From Isoetes taiwanensis (lineage: Eukaryota; Streptophyta; Lycopodiopsida; Isoetales; Isoetaceae), in NCBI GenBank assembly GCA_021234155.1, contig JAJEKV010000082.1:2105377-2169376 (forward strand): 64,000 bases of DNA, given 5' to 3'. Below are positions 46,722 through 57,714 of the stretch, piece after piece (within the stretch, counting starts at the first letter, position 1; each line of letters starts with the position of its first letter). A model generated the notes under the pieces. The model saw nothing but the letters and a program-made list of their open reading frames with translations, did not search any database and was not told the origin of the DNA. The position numbers were made by a program, and so were the translations under genes.

Positions 46722-46751
46722 AACAAGGTTTAAAATGAAACGCACTTATTT
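46722..46751 (+). repeat. left terminal inverted repeat
   Basis: Begins AACAAGGTTTAAAATGAAAC and ends GCACTTATTT. AAACGCACTT is followed 7 bases later by its complement AAGTGCGTTT (46,755-46,764), making a small hairpin just inside the end. Confidence 0.85.
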
Positions 46752-47199
46752 AAGAAGTGCGTTTGAAAGATTCCATTATAAAAATTGAAAACTCGGAAAA
46801 AACAGACAAAATAGGGAGCAAAATAGATTGTTGAGCAATTAGCATTAGAAATACCCCAAAAAAAGCAACATTTTTGAAGCCTTTCCATTTTCAAAAGAGG
46901 GCAAAAAAAAAAATGGTTGTTTTGAGGAGATAGACATTAAATTTGAAAACTCAATAAGTATTTATTGTTGAAAATAGAAGGAAATATAATTTGTGTTTTT
47001 GCAAGCTTAATATAAGTACTAAGAAAATCAAACATAGGAAAGAGAAAGAGTGTGAAATCATAAAGCAAGAAAGAGTTGTTCTAATTAAGCATTGTTGAAG
47101 AGACAAAGCTTTCAATTTAAAAATCTTCATCAAATCATATTGAAATTCTTGGCACAACGTTTACAATGAAAGTTAATTTATAATACTGTCTGTATAAAT
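46752..47199. other. left subterminal region of the TIR element, non-coding
   Basis: A-rich, without convincing frames. It includes TTTGAAAGATTCC (46,762-46,774), which has counterparts just inside the right end. Confidence 0.5.
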
Positions 47200-47205
47200 T
47201 TATAC
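47192..47205. promoter_or_regulatory. palindrome GTATAAATTTATAC overlapping the methyltransferase stop codon
   Basis: A perfect 14-bp palindrome; the TAA stop of the minus-strand gene (47,200-47,202) lies inside it. Confidence 0.9.
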
Positions 47206-47707
47206 GACCGGTGGGTCTTCCCAGTCCACAGGACTCTCGTACCCCTTAGGATCTTTCTCTTGCGAGGGTACAATAGCAGAGACGCCTGCTTCTGATTCCA
47301 ATGGTACAGGTACAGGCGGTTTCTCGGGCTCAGGCACCACAGGCTCCAGGTCGACAAACTCCGCCTCCTCATCTCTTCTTCCCGTAAGTGGAGGTTGGAT
47401 TTCTGTGTTTGTGCCTCTAACATCACCAGCACCGTTCTTTGCTCCCAGTTCCTCGTTTTCATCAGGAAAGGATTCACAAGAGCTTATCCTTGTCCTGACG
47501 AAACTTATTTTGTCCGGGTCTATGTCGACGGAGACAACATTGCGCCCACTTAAGAAGCATAAGCTAGCGTAGTGCTGAGCGAGGAAAATGCATATAGAAT
47601 CCAGTCTCCCGGGCGAGAAAACCACTGTATTAAGTTATTAATTAGCCGCTGTGGCTTCTGGTAATGAGTCATTGTGGGTCTTTTAATTTTTGTAGAACAG
47701 CCGGAAA
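47200..47707 (-). pseudogene. last exon: methyltransferase motifs X and I and acidic tail
   Basis: The acceptor CCTTTCAG (47,708) joins in phase 1. HYQKPQRLINNLIQWFSRPG is motif X and its helix. DWILYAFSSLSTTL stands at motif I, where D-P-F-x-G-x-G-T-T is expected, so the SAM-binding glycines are lost. After a one-base shift, GRNVVSVDIDPDKISFVRTR gives the acidic SAM-ribose strand and the final helix. A Pro/Glu-rich tail runs to TAA at 47,200. The order IV, X, I defines the beta class. Confidence 0.75.
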
Positions 47708-47814
47708 CTGAAAGGCGTTGCAGGGTGGACTCTTCTCATTTTGCGTGTTGAAATGAACCATGGTTTTTGGTGTTATTTGTAAAACCTATATGGAAATGTT
47801 CAAAGCAGACTTAC

Positions 47815-47855
47815 TAAGCGGACCACCACCATGTCCTTTGACATTTGTTTTTAGC
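47815..47855 (-). pseudogene. 41-bp methyltransferase exon
   Basis: Bounded by TTTGGCAG (47,856) and GTAAGT (47,814). Split codons match on both sides (phase 2 in, phase 1 out), giving VWLKTNVKGHGGGPL across the upstream junction. Such a small exon with matching phases is strong evidence that the gene is truly spliced. Confidence 0.7.
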
Positions 47856-47928
47856 CTGCCAAACAAAAAAGCAATTAAAAATTGGTAGAAAGAAAACGAA
47901 CAAAATAAGTTAGTTCAGTGGTGTGGCA

Positions 47929-48062
47929 GTATAAATTTATACCACCATTGCCTTGCTGTATAAACTTATACCACGGTGCCGTGCCGTATAAATTTATACG
48001 AAGGTTGCCTTGCTGTATAAATTTATACCACGAGGCGACTGAGGTATAAATTTATACCGTGG
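47929..48062. repeat. five GTATAAATTTATAC palindromes in an intron
   Basis: Five copies (one with C for T in the core) fill the intron between the 48,101 and 47,855 exons, separated by 10-20 bases of unrelated DNA. Confidence 0.9.
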
Positions 48063-48100
48063 TGTTAAGTAAATAGAAAAGCAATAAATTCAAAGCTTAC

Positions 48101-49096
48101 CATACGCAGTTTTCAAAGCCCGCGTTCTGAGGCGACTCCCAGTGGCTTAAGCACCGACATCGTCTGCAGGTCGGAATGAAAAATGATGACCCTCCAGTTT
48201 TCAGATGTCGTGATTTCCTTCAGGCCGTCCAAAAAAGCACGGACTTGCACGTGCGTGAAGGCCTCCTCGTCGAAAGAGCTATCCTTAATTTTGAACCCGT
48301 ATGGAATGTCTGCAATACACGATGTATAATTTTGCTTGTCCAAAAGAGTTCCCAGCCTCGTGCAATCCCCATGAACAACCCCATTAGGGATTTTTTGAGA
48401 TCATAAAAGGGCCTTCTAAGAACTGCTGACTAAGCTATATGAACTACCAATCGAGAAAAGCAGGCGGTAATCGGTCGCCAAAAGCGATTATAACTAACTC
48501 ACTGGATCACATTTTCTAGCATAAGTGTTGATAGAAAAGTCCAAATGAGCTCTTGTTTGGTGCAATAGATAGATCTCATTGAGATCTTTTCAAACTTGGG
48601 TGGTTTGCATATCTTTTAGCCTCGTAGGATAGTAAAAGATGGTAAAAACCATATTTTTTGAAGTTTTGACAATCATAAGTGGTTAAAATATGTGCAAAGC
48701 AACTAAGATTGGAAAGATCTCAACGAGATCTATCTATTGCACTAAACGAGAGCTCATTTAGACTTTTCTATCAACAGTTATGCTAGAAAATGTGAATCGA
48801 TAAGTTAGTTATAACGATTTCTTGGACCGGACCCCGTCGAGCTTTCGATTTACGATTGGTAGTTCATTTATCTTCATTTGGCTTAGTTGGCATGTTTTGA
48901 AGGCCCTTTTTTAATCTCAAAAAAACCCTAATGTGTACAAGCAGTCCTGACCGAATGTTGGGAACCGTTCATAACTGGTGTCAAAACTGCTTGTGCCGAC
49001 TTCTTTTCCCTGCTCAAGTGCTTTCAGTCTCTGCCTCTCCTCCTTGGCCCTACGAACCAGGTTTAAAAATCCTGTCGGTAGCCCTTTCTTCTTGTT
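48101..49096 (-). pseudogene. methyltransferase exon with the catalytic motif, split by a MITE
   Basis: A TTCTTACAG acceptor joins in phase 0. The first part encodes KKKGLPTGFLNLVRRAKEER and ends at the MITE (48,933). After the MITE comes VHGDCTRLGTLLDKQ, then SCIADIPYGF: the G-D-C strand and motif IV of beta-class N6-adenine/N4-cytosine methyltransferases, with Ile where most enzymes have Pro (DPPY). WRVIIFHSDLQTM follows, and a shifted AGFENCV block leads to the TG|GTAAGC donor (48,100). The two halves are in different frames even after removal of the MITE. Confidence 0.75.
48382..48933. mobile_element. 552-bp foldback MITE with ~240-bp inverted arms
   Basis: Both ends start CATTAGGG(A/T)TTTTTTGAGAT and remain recognisably inverted for about 240 bases (for example GAACTACCAATCG and CATTTTCTAGCATAA). 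No protein is encoded. Possible 9-bp target duplications TGAACAACC (48,372-48,380) and TGTACAAGC (48,934-48,942) match at 7 of 9 bases, the length typical of Mutator-type elements. Confidence 0.82.
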
Positions 49097-49144
49097 CTGT
49101 AAGAAAACTGTGAGACAAAGGCACGAAAACAAAAAGTCTTTTCT

Positions 49145-49160
49145 GAAAAACTTACCCAGC
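49145..49160. repeat. target-site duplication of the full-length LINE, left copy
   Basis: GAAAAACTTACCCAGC; identical copy at 56,042-56,057. Confidence 0.95.
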
Positions 49161-49166
49161 AGAAAA

Positions 49167-51807
49167 AATGGACGTTGGGGCGCCTACTGCTCGCGCCTTC
49201 CTTCACTGACCCAACTCTCCGAAAATTTGCAAGGAACCCTTCAGCCCTGATGGATGAGGCCTTGCCAGGGGTTGGAGTTCCCCCAAATTCCTTGGAATCA
49301 CCAAGCTTCGGTGTTGATAATTGAAAATCTGATCAGATTAGCTTTTGAAACAAGATCCAGGGTCGGTTTTTGCAGAATCAGCTTTAACTTCTTCTATCTG
49401 TGTATCCTGTGCTTTGATAGGGAGGGATCCATAAGGGTTCGCATACACAATTCACAGCCTTTTCTGGGAAACAATTTCGAAAGAAACCTCTTTCTCATGA
49501 ACTGTCCAGTGGATTTTGGGGTTGAGCCAATTTACCATTGGGCCACGTTCTTTGATATGGAACCGGCAAGAACCATCCCGGATATTGACCGCGATGGTTT
49601 GGAGGTTTTACGTAGCTAACTAGAATCCCCTGCCAGTCAGGGATTCCGTCGCGGTGGTTCGGAGAATTTTAGTGAAAAGCGTCATTTGGCTTTCTCTAGG
49701 TTCTTAGATTTTTAGGATTTTTTAATTCTAGTATTGTCCTTGGTGTCCTTTTCCTCGTGGTGCGTGCGGGGAGTTCTGAAGGCCCTTCTCCTAAAGCGTG
49801 CTCTCTCTCGCCTCTTTTACGTCTTGACCCTCGCCATGAAGCCAAAAAAGCCACTCTCTGAAACCGAAGGCGGGGAGCTCCTCTTGGCCCGGGATTCCCT
49901 ACGAGTACAAGGACACGGACCCCATTTTGGTGATCAAATATTGGGACCAAATCTTTGTCTTTGGACAGCAAGAAAGATCAAACATGGGTTAAAATGAAAG
50001 AGCTTAAGGCAGCATTCGATATTATCGGGGAACAACGGGGAGGCATTGCGGTATGTATGGGAATTCAAAAAGAGGGCCAAATCATAGTATGTATTTGGAG
50101 ATGCAAAGGTTGGAGAATCGGTATCTTTGAGGGAAAGGCCGTACAGAGATCTTGTATGGCAGATGCTTGAAATTTACAGAAATGGACCTCCTCCTCTACC
50201 AACTAATCGAGTTAAAGCAGGTCACTCCAAAGAAGATTGTTGCTGATCTTAGGAATCAGATTTTTAGGAGATCGATGGCGGAAATGCTTTTTTAGCGACA
50301 AAAGCCTTTGGTGAAGAGTTAGAGGATTTGGGATGGAGATCCAAGGCATCCTTGATTAGTCAAAATATGGGAAGAGGCTGAGATGACCATGTCATTGAAG
50401 AGTTTAGGAGGGAATTCAAAAGCGAGAATGCCTTCTTTAAGCCAATGATACTCTCAAGGATGCGGAAATGGAATACATAGCATATCGGTACCCCCTCGAA
50501 GAGACCAAAAAGTGTGAAATACTGGGGACAGCAATGGTTATTTTCATCCGATTGAAGCAGGAGGTCGTGGAGTGCACCAAGCGTAACATGCTTTCAAGAA
50601 AGAACACGGACAAGAATAGAGCGAAAATTTCCGATCAAATCTTTGAAGTCCTCGGTTCCTCTTATGGGCAAATACGACAAGACCAGCGGTAAATCTTATA
50701 AGAATGTATTGCTTTCAAAGCCTTACGATTCTATCTTGTTTTTCTAATGAGGGGAGTAAAGATCTTCTTGATTTAGATGCTATTAATGATAATTACGCTA
50801 TTATTAGAAACTCTAAGCATGGTATTACGATCCACTTCCCTCAAAAATGCCCTTCTATTGGGAAGTTAAGTATTGGATAACTAAATCTCGGGCTATCCCC
50901 ATTTTATCCATTCTTAAATTGGATCAAAAACCTTCCAAATCATTTGTAGGGAAGAGAAGAATGTGAACCATATCCTCTCCAGAAAAATTCATTCTGTCCT
51001 GGGCATGATGGTGTACCTGATGAAATGGGACCCCACTTATGTCCCTGGTGATTTTTCGACAGTTGCCACTACCACTTGGATTTCCAGTAATAACCTTCCT
51101 CCTGGATTTTGGACTACTTCTCACTTGAATGCCATTGCTAGTAAATTAGGAGAGGTCATCCAGATCTCTATCCCTCAAACCAATACCCATTTGTTTGTAT
51201 CAGGAAGAAAATCCACTCCCCCTGGGTAGATAAGATTCCTTGTAAAATTAGCAGCTCTAAATTTATCGAGCTCGAAATATCCTATTCTAAAGAGCCTGTG
51301 GCTAATTTCCAGAAGGAGCCTATGAATAAAGGTAAAGAGAAAGTAAAAGACAAAACCCCTGAACAGGGGAATCAAGTCTGGAGACCCAAAAGCAAAGCTG
51401 CAGAGGAAAAAGGGGAAGGTAGTGATAGCAACAAGGAAATTGTGGTTAAGCAAGACCCTACTAATCCTCCTACCCCTCTTCCTTTACCTACCCCTAATCC
51501 TATTCAGGGGATTGATCAGGAGGGCAGAATAATTCTGCAATTCCCTCCCAAGCTTCTCATATGTATTGATCCAGCTAACTTTGTTGTTTCCTCTATCAGC
51601 ACCTATGGGCAGGTAGTCCCCAACACTAGGTTCAGAAATGAAGACTTTGAAAGTTCTGATCAGGAGGACCATGATCAATTTCAGCATGAGGATTGGAGCC
51701 TAGTTTCAAGAAGAAAAAAGAAGGGAAAGGGAAATGAAAGGTATAAGATCATGGGGCCACCAAGAAGATCCCCAAGAAAGACTAAGCCCCCAGTTAAATG
51801 GATATAA
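49167..51807 (+). pseudogene. LINE ORF1
   Basis: It begins near an ATG at 49,168 just after the 5' end, with shifted frames such as DPTLRKFARNPSALMDEALP. The DUF4283 part is recognisable at 50,963-51,229 (MKWDPTYVPGDFS, SSNNLPPGFW, LNAIASKLGEV). The C-terminal part 51,298-51,807 is Lys/Glu/Pro-rich and ends KKGKGNERYKIMGPPRRSPR. No CCHC knuckle was found. ORF1 of these elements packages the RNA. Numerous stops lie between 49,620 and 50,960. Confidence 0.7.
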
Positions 51808-52609
51808 ATCTTAAGGGTATTACTTGGAACTTGCAGGGTATTAACTCTAATCTGAAAAGGGGGAGAGTGAAAGTCTGTCTTGTTTCTATGAATTTAGATT
51901 TCATTTTCTTTCAAGAGCATAAGATTCATGATGACAGCATAGATAATATGATAAGAGAGGTTTTGCCTGCCAATTTTAATCACTGGTCTCTCAAAGCTAA
52001 TAACTCTTCGGCTGGTATTTCCATTGCTTGGCATAACAGGATTAATCTAGGTGATATTAGGATGATGCATGATGGTAGCAAGAGGTGTGATTTTACATGG
52101 TAATGTAGGAAATATTAGAATAGCTCTAGTGAACATTTATGCTTATCATCACCCGGTGAAAGGGCTCGACTTTGGAATATTATAAATAATAGCTTGAGCA
52201 ATTATCCCTTATGACGAGATTATTATTGGGGAGACTTCAATATGGTTACTCATGAGTACATGAGGAGTGCTAATCTCGAGGGCACTTAGTGGGGAGGAGA
52301 ATGATAAGTGGATGGCGTTACTTACTGGGCCACCACTTAAAATGGCAAGAGTGGTCCCCCTCCTCCTATAGCTGGAATGATCATAGAGTCCGGCCTATTT
52401 GTTGTCTTCATGATAGGTTCTACCTTAGTGAATCCTTATGGAACAGCAGCTCTAGGGTTTCCAATCTATCAAATTACACCATCTCTGATCACTACCCTCA
52501 GCTTATTAATATTAGTGCCAACAATAATCAAAGGAAGAGGAACTCCTACTTTAAGTTAAACACTAATCTGCTGGATCAGGAGGATTTCCTTACCAAGTTA
52601 GCTCGGTGA
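51798..52609 (+). pseudogene. LINE APE endonuclease (start of ORF2)
   Basis: The ATG at 51,798 overlaps the end of ORF1 by 10 bases. GITWNLQGINS, FIFFQEHKIHD and, in a shifted frame, YWGDFNMV (~52,225) are the catalytic landmarks. Farther on, VRPICCLHDRFY and TISDHYPQL show the final SDH motif is intact. Stops at 52,101 and a frame change near 52,280 break it. Confidence 0.88.
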
Positions 52610-52648
52610 TGGATCACGGAAGACAAACCCAAGAATGATATCGGATGG

Positions 52649-54338
52649 ATGGATTGGTGGGTAAGGACTGCCAAGAATATAAAAGGCTGGTTAAAAGTTT
52701 GGGGTAAGGAGATCTACCAGAAAGAGACTTTTCACTTGCAGGATTTGAGAAATCAGTACGGGACAGCCCAGGGCCAGAATAAAGAAGATCTTAAGATTCA
52801 AATCGAAAGGGAAGAAATTAAGATTGCTAAAGGATGGAAGATTAAAGCCAAAGTCAAGGAGCTGATGGAAGATGAAAGGGCTAACTCCAAGTATTTTTTC
52901 ATTAAAGCCAAAGGAAGGATTAAGAAAAACCACATTTATAGTGTCCTTTGGAAGGGAAATAACATTGAAGATGACAATCAACTTAAGGAGGCTGCTAAAG
53001 AGCATTTTGTCAGAATTATGGGTACCATTAGGGACACCAACTCTCAGGATATTAACAATTTCATTGATATTCAGGCCAGAGTGTCTAATGATATGAATAA
53101 TAGCCTTTCTAGACCTTTCAGCAATAATGAGATTTTTAAGGTGCTCAATGACATGGAGAATGGCAAGACTCCTGGACCAGATGGGCTCCCTGCTGAATTC
53201 TTCAAGAAGGCATGGGGGCTTTTGGGTAATTTTGTGGTTTCCATTGCTAATGAGTTCTTACTAACCAAAGATCAATACTAGCCTTATTGCTCTCATCCCT
53301 AAAAATGATATGCCTATTTCCTTTTCAGATTACAGACCTATCTCACTTTCCAATGTGGTCTATAAGCTCATTTCAGGTTCAATTGCAGCTAGAATCAAGC
53401 CTATCCTTGATGACATCATAAGTAAAACTCAAAGTGCCTATTTGAAAGGGAGATACATCTTGGACAATGTTGCAGCAGCATCTTTGGGGATAAGCTGGGC
53501 CAAGGAATCCAAACAGAACATAGGGCTTCTGAAACTGGATATCACTAAGGCCTTCGATATGGTAAGTTGGAAATTTCTGCGAGAATGCTGCCAAAGTCTG
53601 GGATTCTCAGAAGAGGTAATTTCAATTTTCATGGCTATTCTGAAAAATTCAAGGTCGGCTGTCCTAATTAATGGGGAGTGCAGTCCCTTCTTTGACATAA
53701 AAAGAGGAGTTAAGCAAGGTTGCCCCCTGGCACCTTTCTTATTTCTAATTGTCATGGAAGGTCTGCACAGTAACTTCCAAAAGCTTAGGAATCTCAATGA
53801 GATCAATGGGCTCAAACTCCCCCCTAATCAAGAGATGGAGGATATTCTTAATGTTCATTTTGCAGATGACACTTTCCTATTTATGAATCTGGACAATCAA
53901 TCCATCCAAGCTACACAGCAGATCCTTGAAGACTTTGGAAGATGCTCAGGTTGTAACATCAATTCGGCCAAGACAAAGCTAATTTCAAGGGACCAGACCA
54001 AGGGGGAGCAAGCAGCTTTATCTCTTGGATGTACGTACCTCTCTCCCACCACTAAAACCAAAATTCTGGGGATCCCCTATGCTATTAGGGTGAATGCGAG
54101 TGATCTGTGGGGGGATCTCTTGGATAAATTCTATAGGAAGGTGGACTCCCTCAACTCCAAATTTCTCTCTAAGAATGGTAGGGCTATTCTTGCAAATTTT
54201 GTCATTTCCTCTTCTCAGGTTTATCAATCATCCATTATCATGGCCCCTAAAAAGGTCTACTCTAAAATGCAAAGTATTATTGGTAGATTCATTGCAGGTG
54301 GAACTAACGAGAAGATCTTTGGATTCCAGTCTCCATGA
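52649..54338 (+). pseudogene. LINE reverse transcriptase
   Basis: Two frames: 52,649-53,281 (NGKTPGPDGLPAEFF) and 53,310-54,338 with DYRPISLSNVVYKLI, SAYLKGRYILDN, KLDITKAFDMVSW, RGVKQGCPLAPFL and the catalytic NVHFADDTFLF (FADD, ~53,850-53,875). A frameshift near 53,280 interrupts the fingers region. Confidence 0.93.
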
Positions 54339-54436
54339 GCAGTCTTTGTAAGACCAAAAGCATGGGAGGATTGGGAGTTATTGATATTGAGAAGCAAGCA
54401 AGCGCCTTGGCAAACAAAATATTTCTCTGAGGGCCT

Positions 54437-55445
54437 GTGATGGATCAGATTCATCATCCGGTCAAAGCTCTGATTAGGCATTACATTGGGAGATGCCATC
54501 CTTTTGGGTGGAGAGGGCTTAAGATGCATCTCCCATTTAGTATTTTCTTTCCTTTTTCCATCCCCAATTCCACCCCTCTGATTTTAAAGAAGTGGATCAG
54601 GGCGTGGTTTAAAGTCAAGGGAATGTACACTTGGAAGGAAGGCCTTTCTCAGGATCAGCCTATCTTCTGGAGTCCATCTCTTATTCTTGATGATCCCAAC
54701 ACTTGCTTGGCCTCTCATTTTCCTGCCCTCACTAAACAATGGACTAACAGGGGAATTGTTTTTATCAGGGATATTATCAATGGTTTCGACTATCATAGCT
54801 CGGTTTTATGTGATCTAGGGGAGGAGTCTGAGACCTTGTTTAATAGTATTATCCAGAGACTTGATAATGGACAGTGGCACCATTCGGAAGACTTGTGGCA
54901 TATAAACGGATACAAGGGTTATAAGGTTAAAATGGCCTATAAATTCCTTAATAAGGATCAAGCCATAACAGTCCATAGCAAATGGAACACTGATCCTCTG
55001 AGAATCAAAAGGAATCTCATATTTTTATGGAAGAGCCCGATCCATCCAAAAGTCAAAGCCTTCATATGGCAACTCTGGCACAAGGCTCTGGCAACAAACA
55101 TGAAGAGATGGAGAATGAATATGGCGGATTCTAACATCGTGTTCGATGTATGCGAGGATGGGAAGATGAGAATCACCTCTTTAGGAACTGTTTATGGGCT
55201 GAATGGACTCACGGAGTTAGCTGAAATTGAGCTTGATTTGCCACGATCTTAGAACTATGAGCTCCATTGATTTCTTTCTTCCAGAGAACCCATCGAATTG
55301 GCGTATCTACCTTCTCCTTTGGAGAATGTGGAAGGGGAGGAATTCCCTGATCTTCAAAGAGGAAATTATTTGGCCTCAGGCTATTATCGAGCAAACCAAA
55401 TATGATATTAATTGGATTGAGGAAATCTTTGATATTCATAGTTGA
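54437..55445 (+). pseudogene. LINE connection and zf-RVT domain
   Basis: 54,437-55,252 holds SEDLWHINGYKGYKVKMAYK and LIFLWKSPIHPKVKAFIWQL, the zf-RVT entry; the Cys-rich part is shifted near 55,145. 55,227-55,445 carries the C-terminal LLLWRMWKGRNSLIFKEE signature. 55,446-56,028 is 3' untranslated sequence whose small frames are not conserved. Confidence 0.88.
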
Positions 55446-56052
55446 ATTCTACCTATCTGTTTCTAACTTTACTTTGAATTTCTCAGGTAACATTTTGATA
55501 TTGGTAAAGAAGCTGAAGTGGAGAAGAATCGACCTTCACTCTAATGCGCTGTGGCTTACTCAGTTTGGGGTCGAGATTCCAACAATTCATGAGGATGGAT
55601 TATGCCAATGTAACTGTGCCTGTAACACGACATATGACGCAAAAAGGCATATCCTATGCGAGGCTAAGGATAAAAAAGGAAGATTTAATCCGGGGAAAGC
55701 TCACTTATGCAAATGTCAATTCTGTCTATTCATACTGGCTACCAAAGGAATGGGGAGAAAAGACCATGCCGAGAATGAGCCCAAGAAAAGAAGATTTCTG
55801 GAATGACCTCTCTCAGGATTTGGTCATATGAACTTTGATCTCATAACTTAAAAACACTTTTGATGGTTTAGGCTTACGACAGGCCTGAAAATTTTCTGTT
55901 GCTTTTTTATGTTGAAGGGTCTAAACAACCAACCCTACCCAATCTGGTTGCCTTTTGTAAACATATGTATATACATATGTCGATATGTACACCTAAATCT
56001 ATATTAATACAAATACTAAGCCTTCAATTAAAAAAAAAAAAGAAAAACTTAC

Positions 56053-56191
56053 CCAGCCACTAAAGTTAACAGCGTGCTCTCTGATAATACTATCTGTAGT
56101 AGAAGTTGGATACAAAGCCTTGCACTCCTCCCAGGCCTCCAGGTTGAGTTGCTTCATTAACTCTGCCTGGCAGGTGACAATGTCTTTCTGA
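56053..56191 (-). pseudogene. exon of the ParB-methyltransferase gene next to the LINE
   Basis: Acceptor CCTCTGCAG (56,192) and donor GG|GTAAGT (56,052). It encodes DIVTCQAELMKQLNLEAWEE and DSIIREHAVNFSGW. The donor lies inside the 16-bp target duplication of the full-length LINE, so the splice site exists on both sides of the insertion. Confidence 0.65.
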
Positions 56192-56259
56192 CTGCAGAGG
56201 AAAAAAATGTTGTCAGACAAGATTAGGAAAAAAAGAAGACGACATGGGAAATGTGGCTT

Positions 56260-56340
56260 ATGTCTTAGCTTCTTTGGCCATTTCGTCTAGAGTGAATTCC
56301 TTGGCCACAACTTTTTCTAATAGTCTTATGCCATGCAGAA
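56260..56340 (-). pseudogene. short exon remnant between the two LINE insertions
   Basis: An open block HGIRLLEKVVAKEFTLDEMA lies between the truncated LINE and the next exon. Its acceptor has been lost at the LINE junction and no GT donor is visible after MAKEAK, so its splice sites are decayed. Confidence 0.4.
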
Positions 56341-57471
56341 CAACAGTCACCGGGCAGAGCTCTATGATTGGGGCCATCAGTCACATCTGTTAGAACCTTT
56401 GCGAGCACTGTCATACATGCTGGAGGGTCGAGGTTTGGGGCGGTCGTCTCTATGGCGACACGGAATGACTTGGAGCAGGTGCAGAAGGCATTTTTGGCAC
56501 GGGCACTTGGGGTGAAACCTTCAGTCCCCTATCAGATTCTGCTGCAGGAAACTGGATTCTTGCCGCTTCAGCGGGCAGCCCTTGATAGACACATCGTCTA
56601 TTTTCAGAAAGTAGTTACTATGGGTGATGCTTTCCGGCTCCCACGGGCTTACACTTGTGGCAATGGGTCCTTGGCCCGGCTTAGGGCCTGTTGGAGGGTA
56701 AGAGACATCGATGGTTCGCCCGGATGGAGCGTGCGGAGAACCAGTCGTGCCAGTGGACACGGCGGCCCGTCGTGGCGGCCCCAAGGGAGTACCTAGGCGC
56801 TTTGTTTCCTTGGCAAGCTCGGGACCCTGGGCTCTAAGCAGGTCAAAACGGCCCATTACAAGGAGCACATCAACCCCGTGTTAGCCCGGGGCCTGGCTCT
56901 ACTGCGTTCCCGGCTACCCCCCGAAAAGCCTTGGACTCATTGCCTCCATTCGCGCACGAGTGCCCACCATCTTCGCGAGATCGAGAGGCGGGCGGTGGAT
57001 TGGGAGCCCCGCCAGACGAGCTCTGTCGGTCTTTGTCAGCGGGTGCCATTGAGGATGAGTCTCACACTTTTCGAGTTGCCCGGCGTTGATCACATCCAAG
57101 GCGGATCACGGCTCCCTTAATGCGGCCGGACTTGCCCTTACATTTGCCGATGAACCACACCGTCGATGCGTGCCACGGGGGTCATTACATTGAGGAGGTG
57201 TTGGACTGCGAGGGTCACCTTTGCCCCTTTGGCTGCTTTCGTTGATTGGGCACTACGGGTGCGGTGCATGACTGTATATATTTGGGTGTTTCTGCATTGT
57301 ATATGTTAGCACAGTTTGTCAAGCTGGTGATTCTCGCCGCGTTTTTCCCTCGAAAACCCGCCGGTGGGGGTTTTTAATCCGGCGATGTAATCCGCTTCTT
57401 CTGCGTTTTTGTATTGGGTCCCATAGACCGATTGGTCTCCGTGGACGATAAAAGTACCTTCCTTCCTTCCT
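56341..57471 (+). mobile_element. 5'-truncated LINE (second family) with (TTCC)n tail
   Basis: The frame 56,368-56,796 contains DLEQVQKAFLARALGVK and LLQETGFLPLQRAALDRHI, the C-terminal region of LINE RT proteins. Shifted frames at 56,878-57,120 include the EDESHTF block shared with the copy at 45 kb. The 3' region GGTCTCCGTGGACGATAAAA ends in TTCC units (57,460-57,471). The left border is approximate and I found no target duplication. Confidence 0.8.
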
Positions 57472-57474
57472 TAC

Positions 57475-57642
57475 AAAAATTTCCTTGCTTTTTAAACCCT
57501 GTAGCTGCGTCCAGGGTACAATGCTCATGTTTTTTTGTTTTGCTTCACCACCTTTTTTTGGTTTTTTTCCGGCAGAGCTAGATTGTTCTTTCAGCTCACC
57601 ATCTTCGAACATGCAAAATATTCTTTCTTGAAGATCCCACAC
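57475..57642 (-). pseudogene. 56-codon exon, Lys-rich
   Basis: A CATTCACAG acceptor joins in phase 0 to the preceding exon. It encodes VWDLQERIFCMFEDGE, then a KKPKKGGEAKQK basic run and MSIVPWTQLQGLKS. It ends at TTT|GTAAGG, where the tail of a truncated LINE begins, so the donor partly consists of inserted DNA. Confidence 0.6.
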
Positions 57643-57714
57643 CTGTGAATGATCGAACACAAGTAGTTTAGTGTTGAATGGCGTACAAAGTATACTCTCT
57701 AATTGCACACGCAA

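Larger units (their letters stand above)
49161..56041 (+). mobile_element. full-length L1-type LINE in an intron of the methyltransferase gene
   Basis: 6.9 kb from the left target copy to a short A-rich tail (56,029-56,041), flanked by exact 16-bp duplications. It contains ORF1 (DUF4283), APE endonuclease, RT and zf-RVT on the plus strand, opposite to the host gene. Stops and shifts are present in every domain, yet the target duplications are unmutated. Confidence 0.95.

Noticed and set aside
48382-48400. Telomere-like TTAGGG at the MITE end
   Set aside because: A single occurrence, present at both inverted ends as part of the foldback element; not a tandem array.
55402-55831. Plus-strand frames after the LINE zf-RVT domain
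   Set aside because: Probably 3' untranslated or decayed C-terminal LINE sequence; no recognisable domain and overlapping frames disagree.
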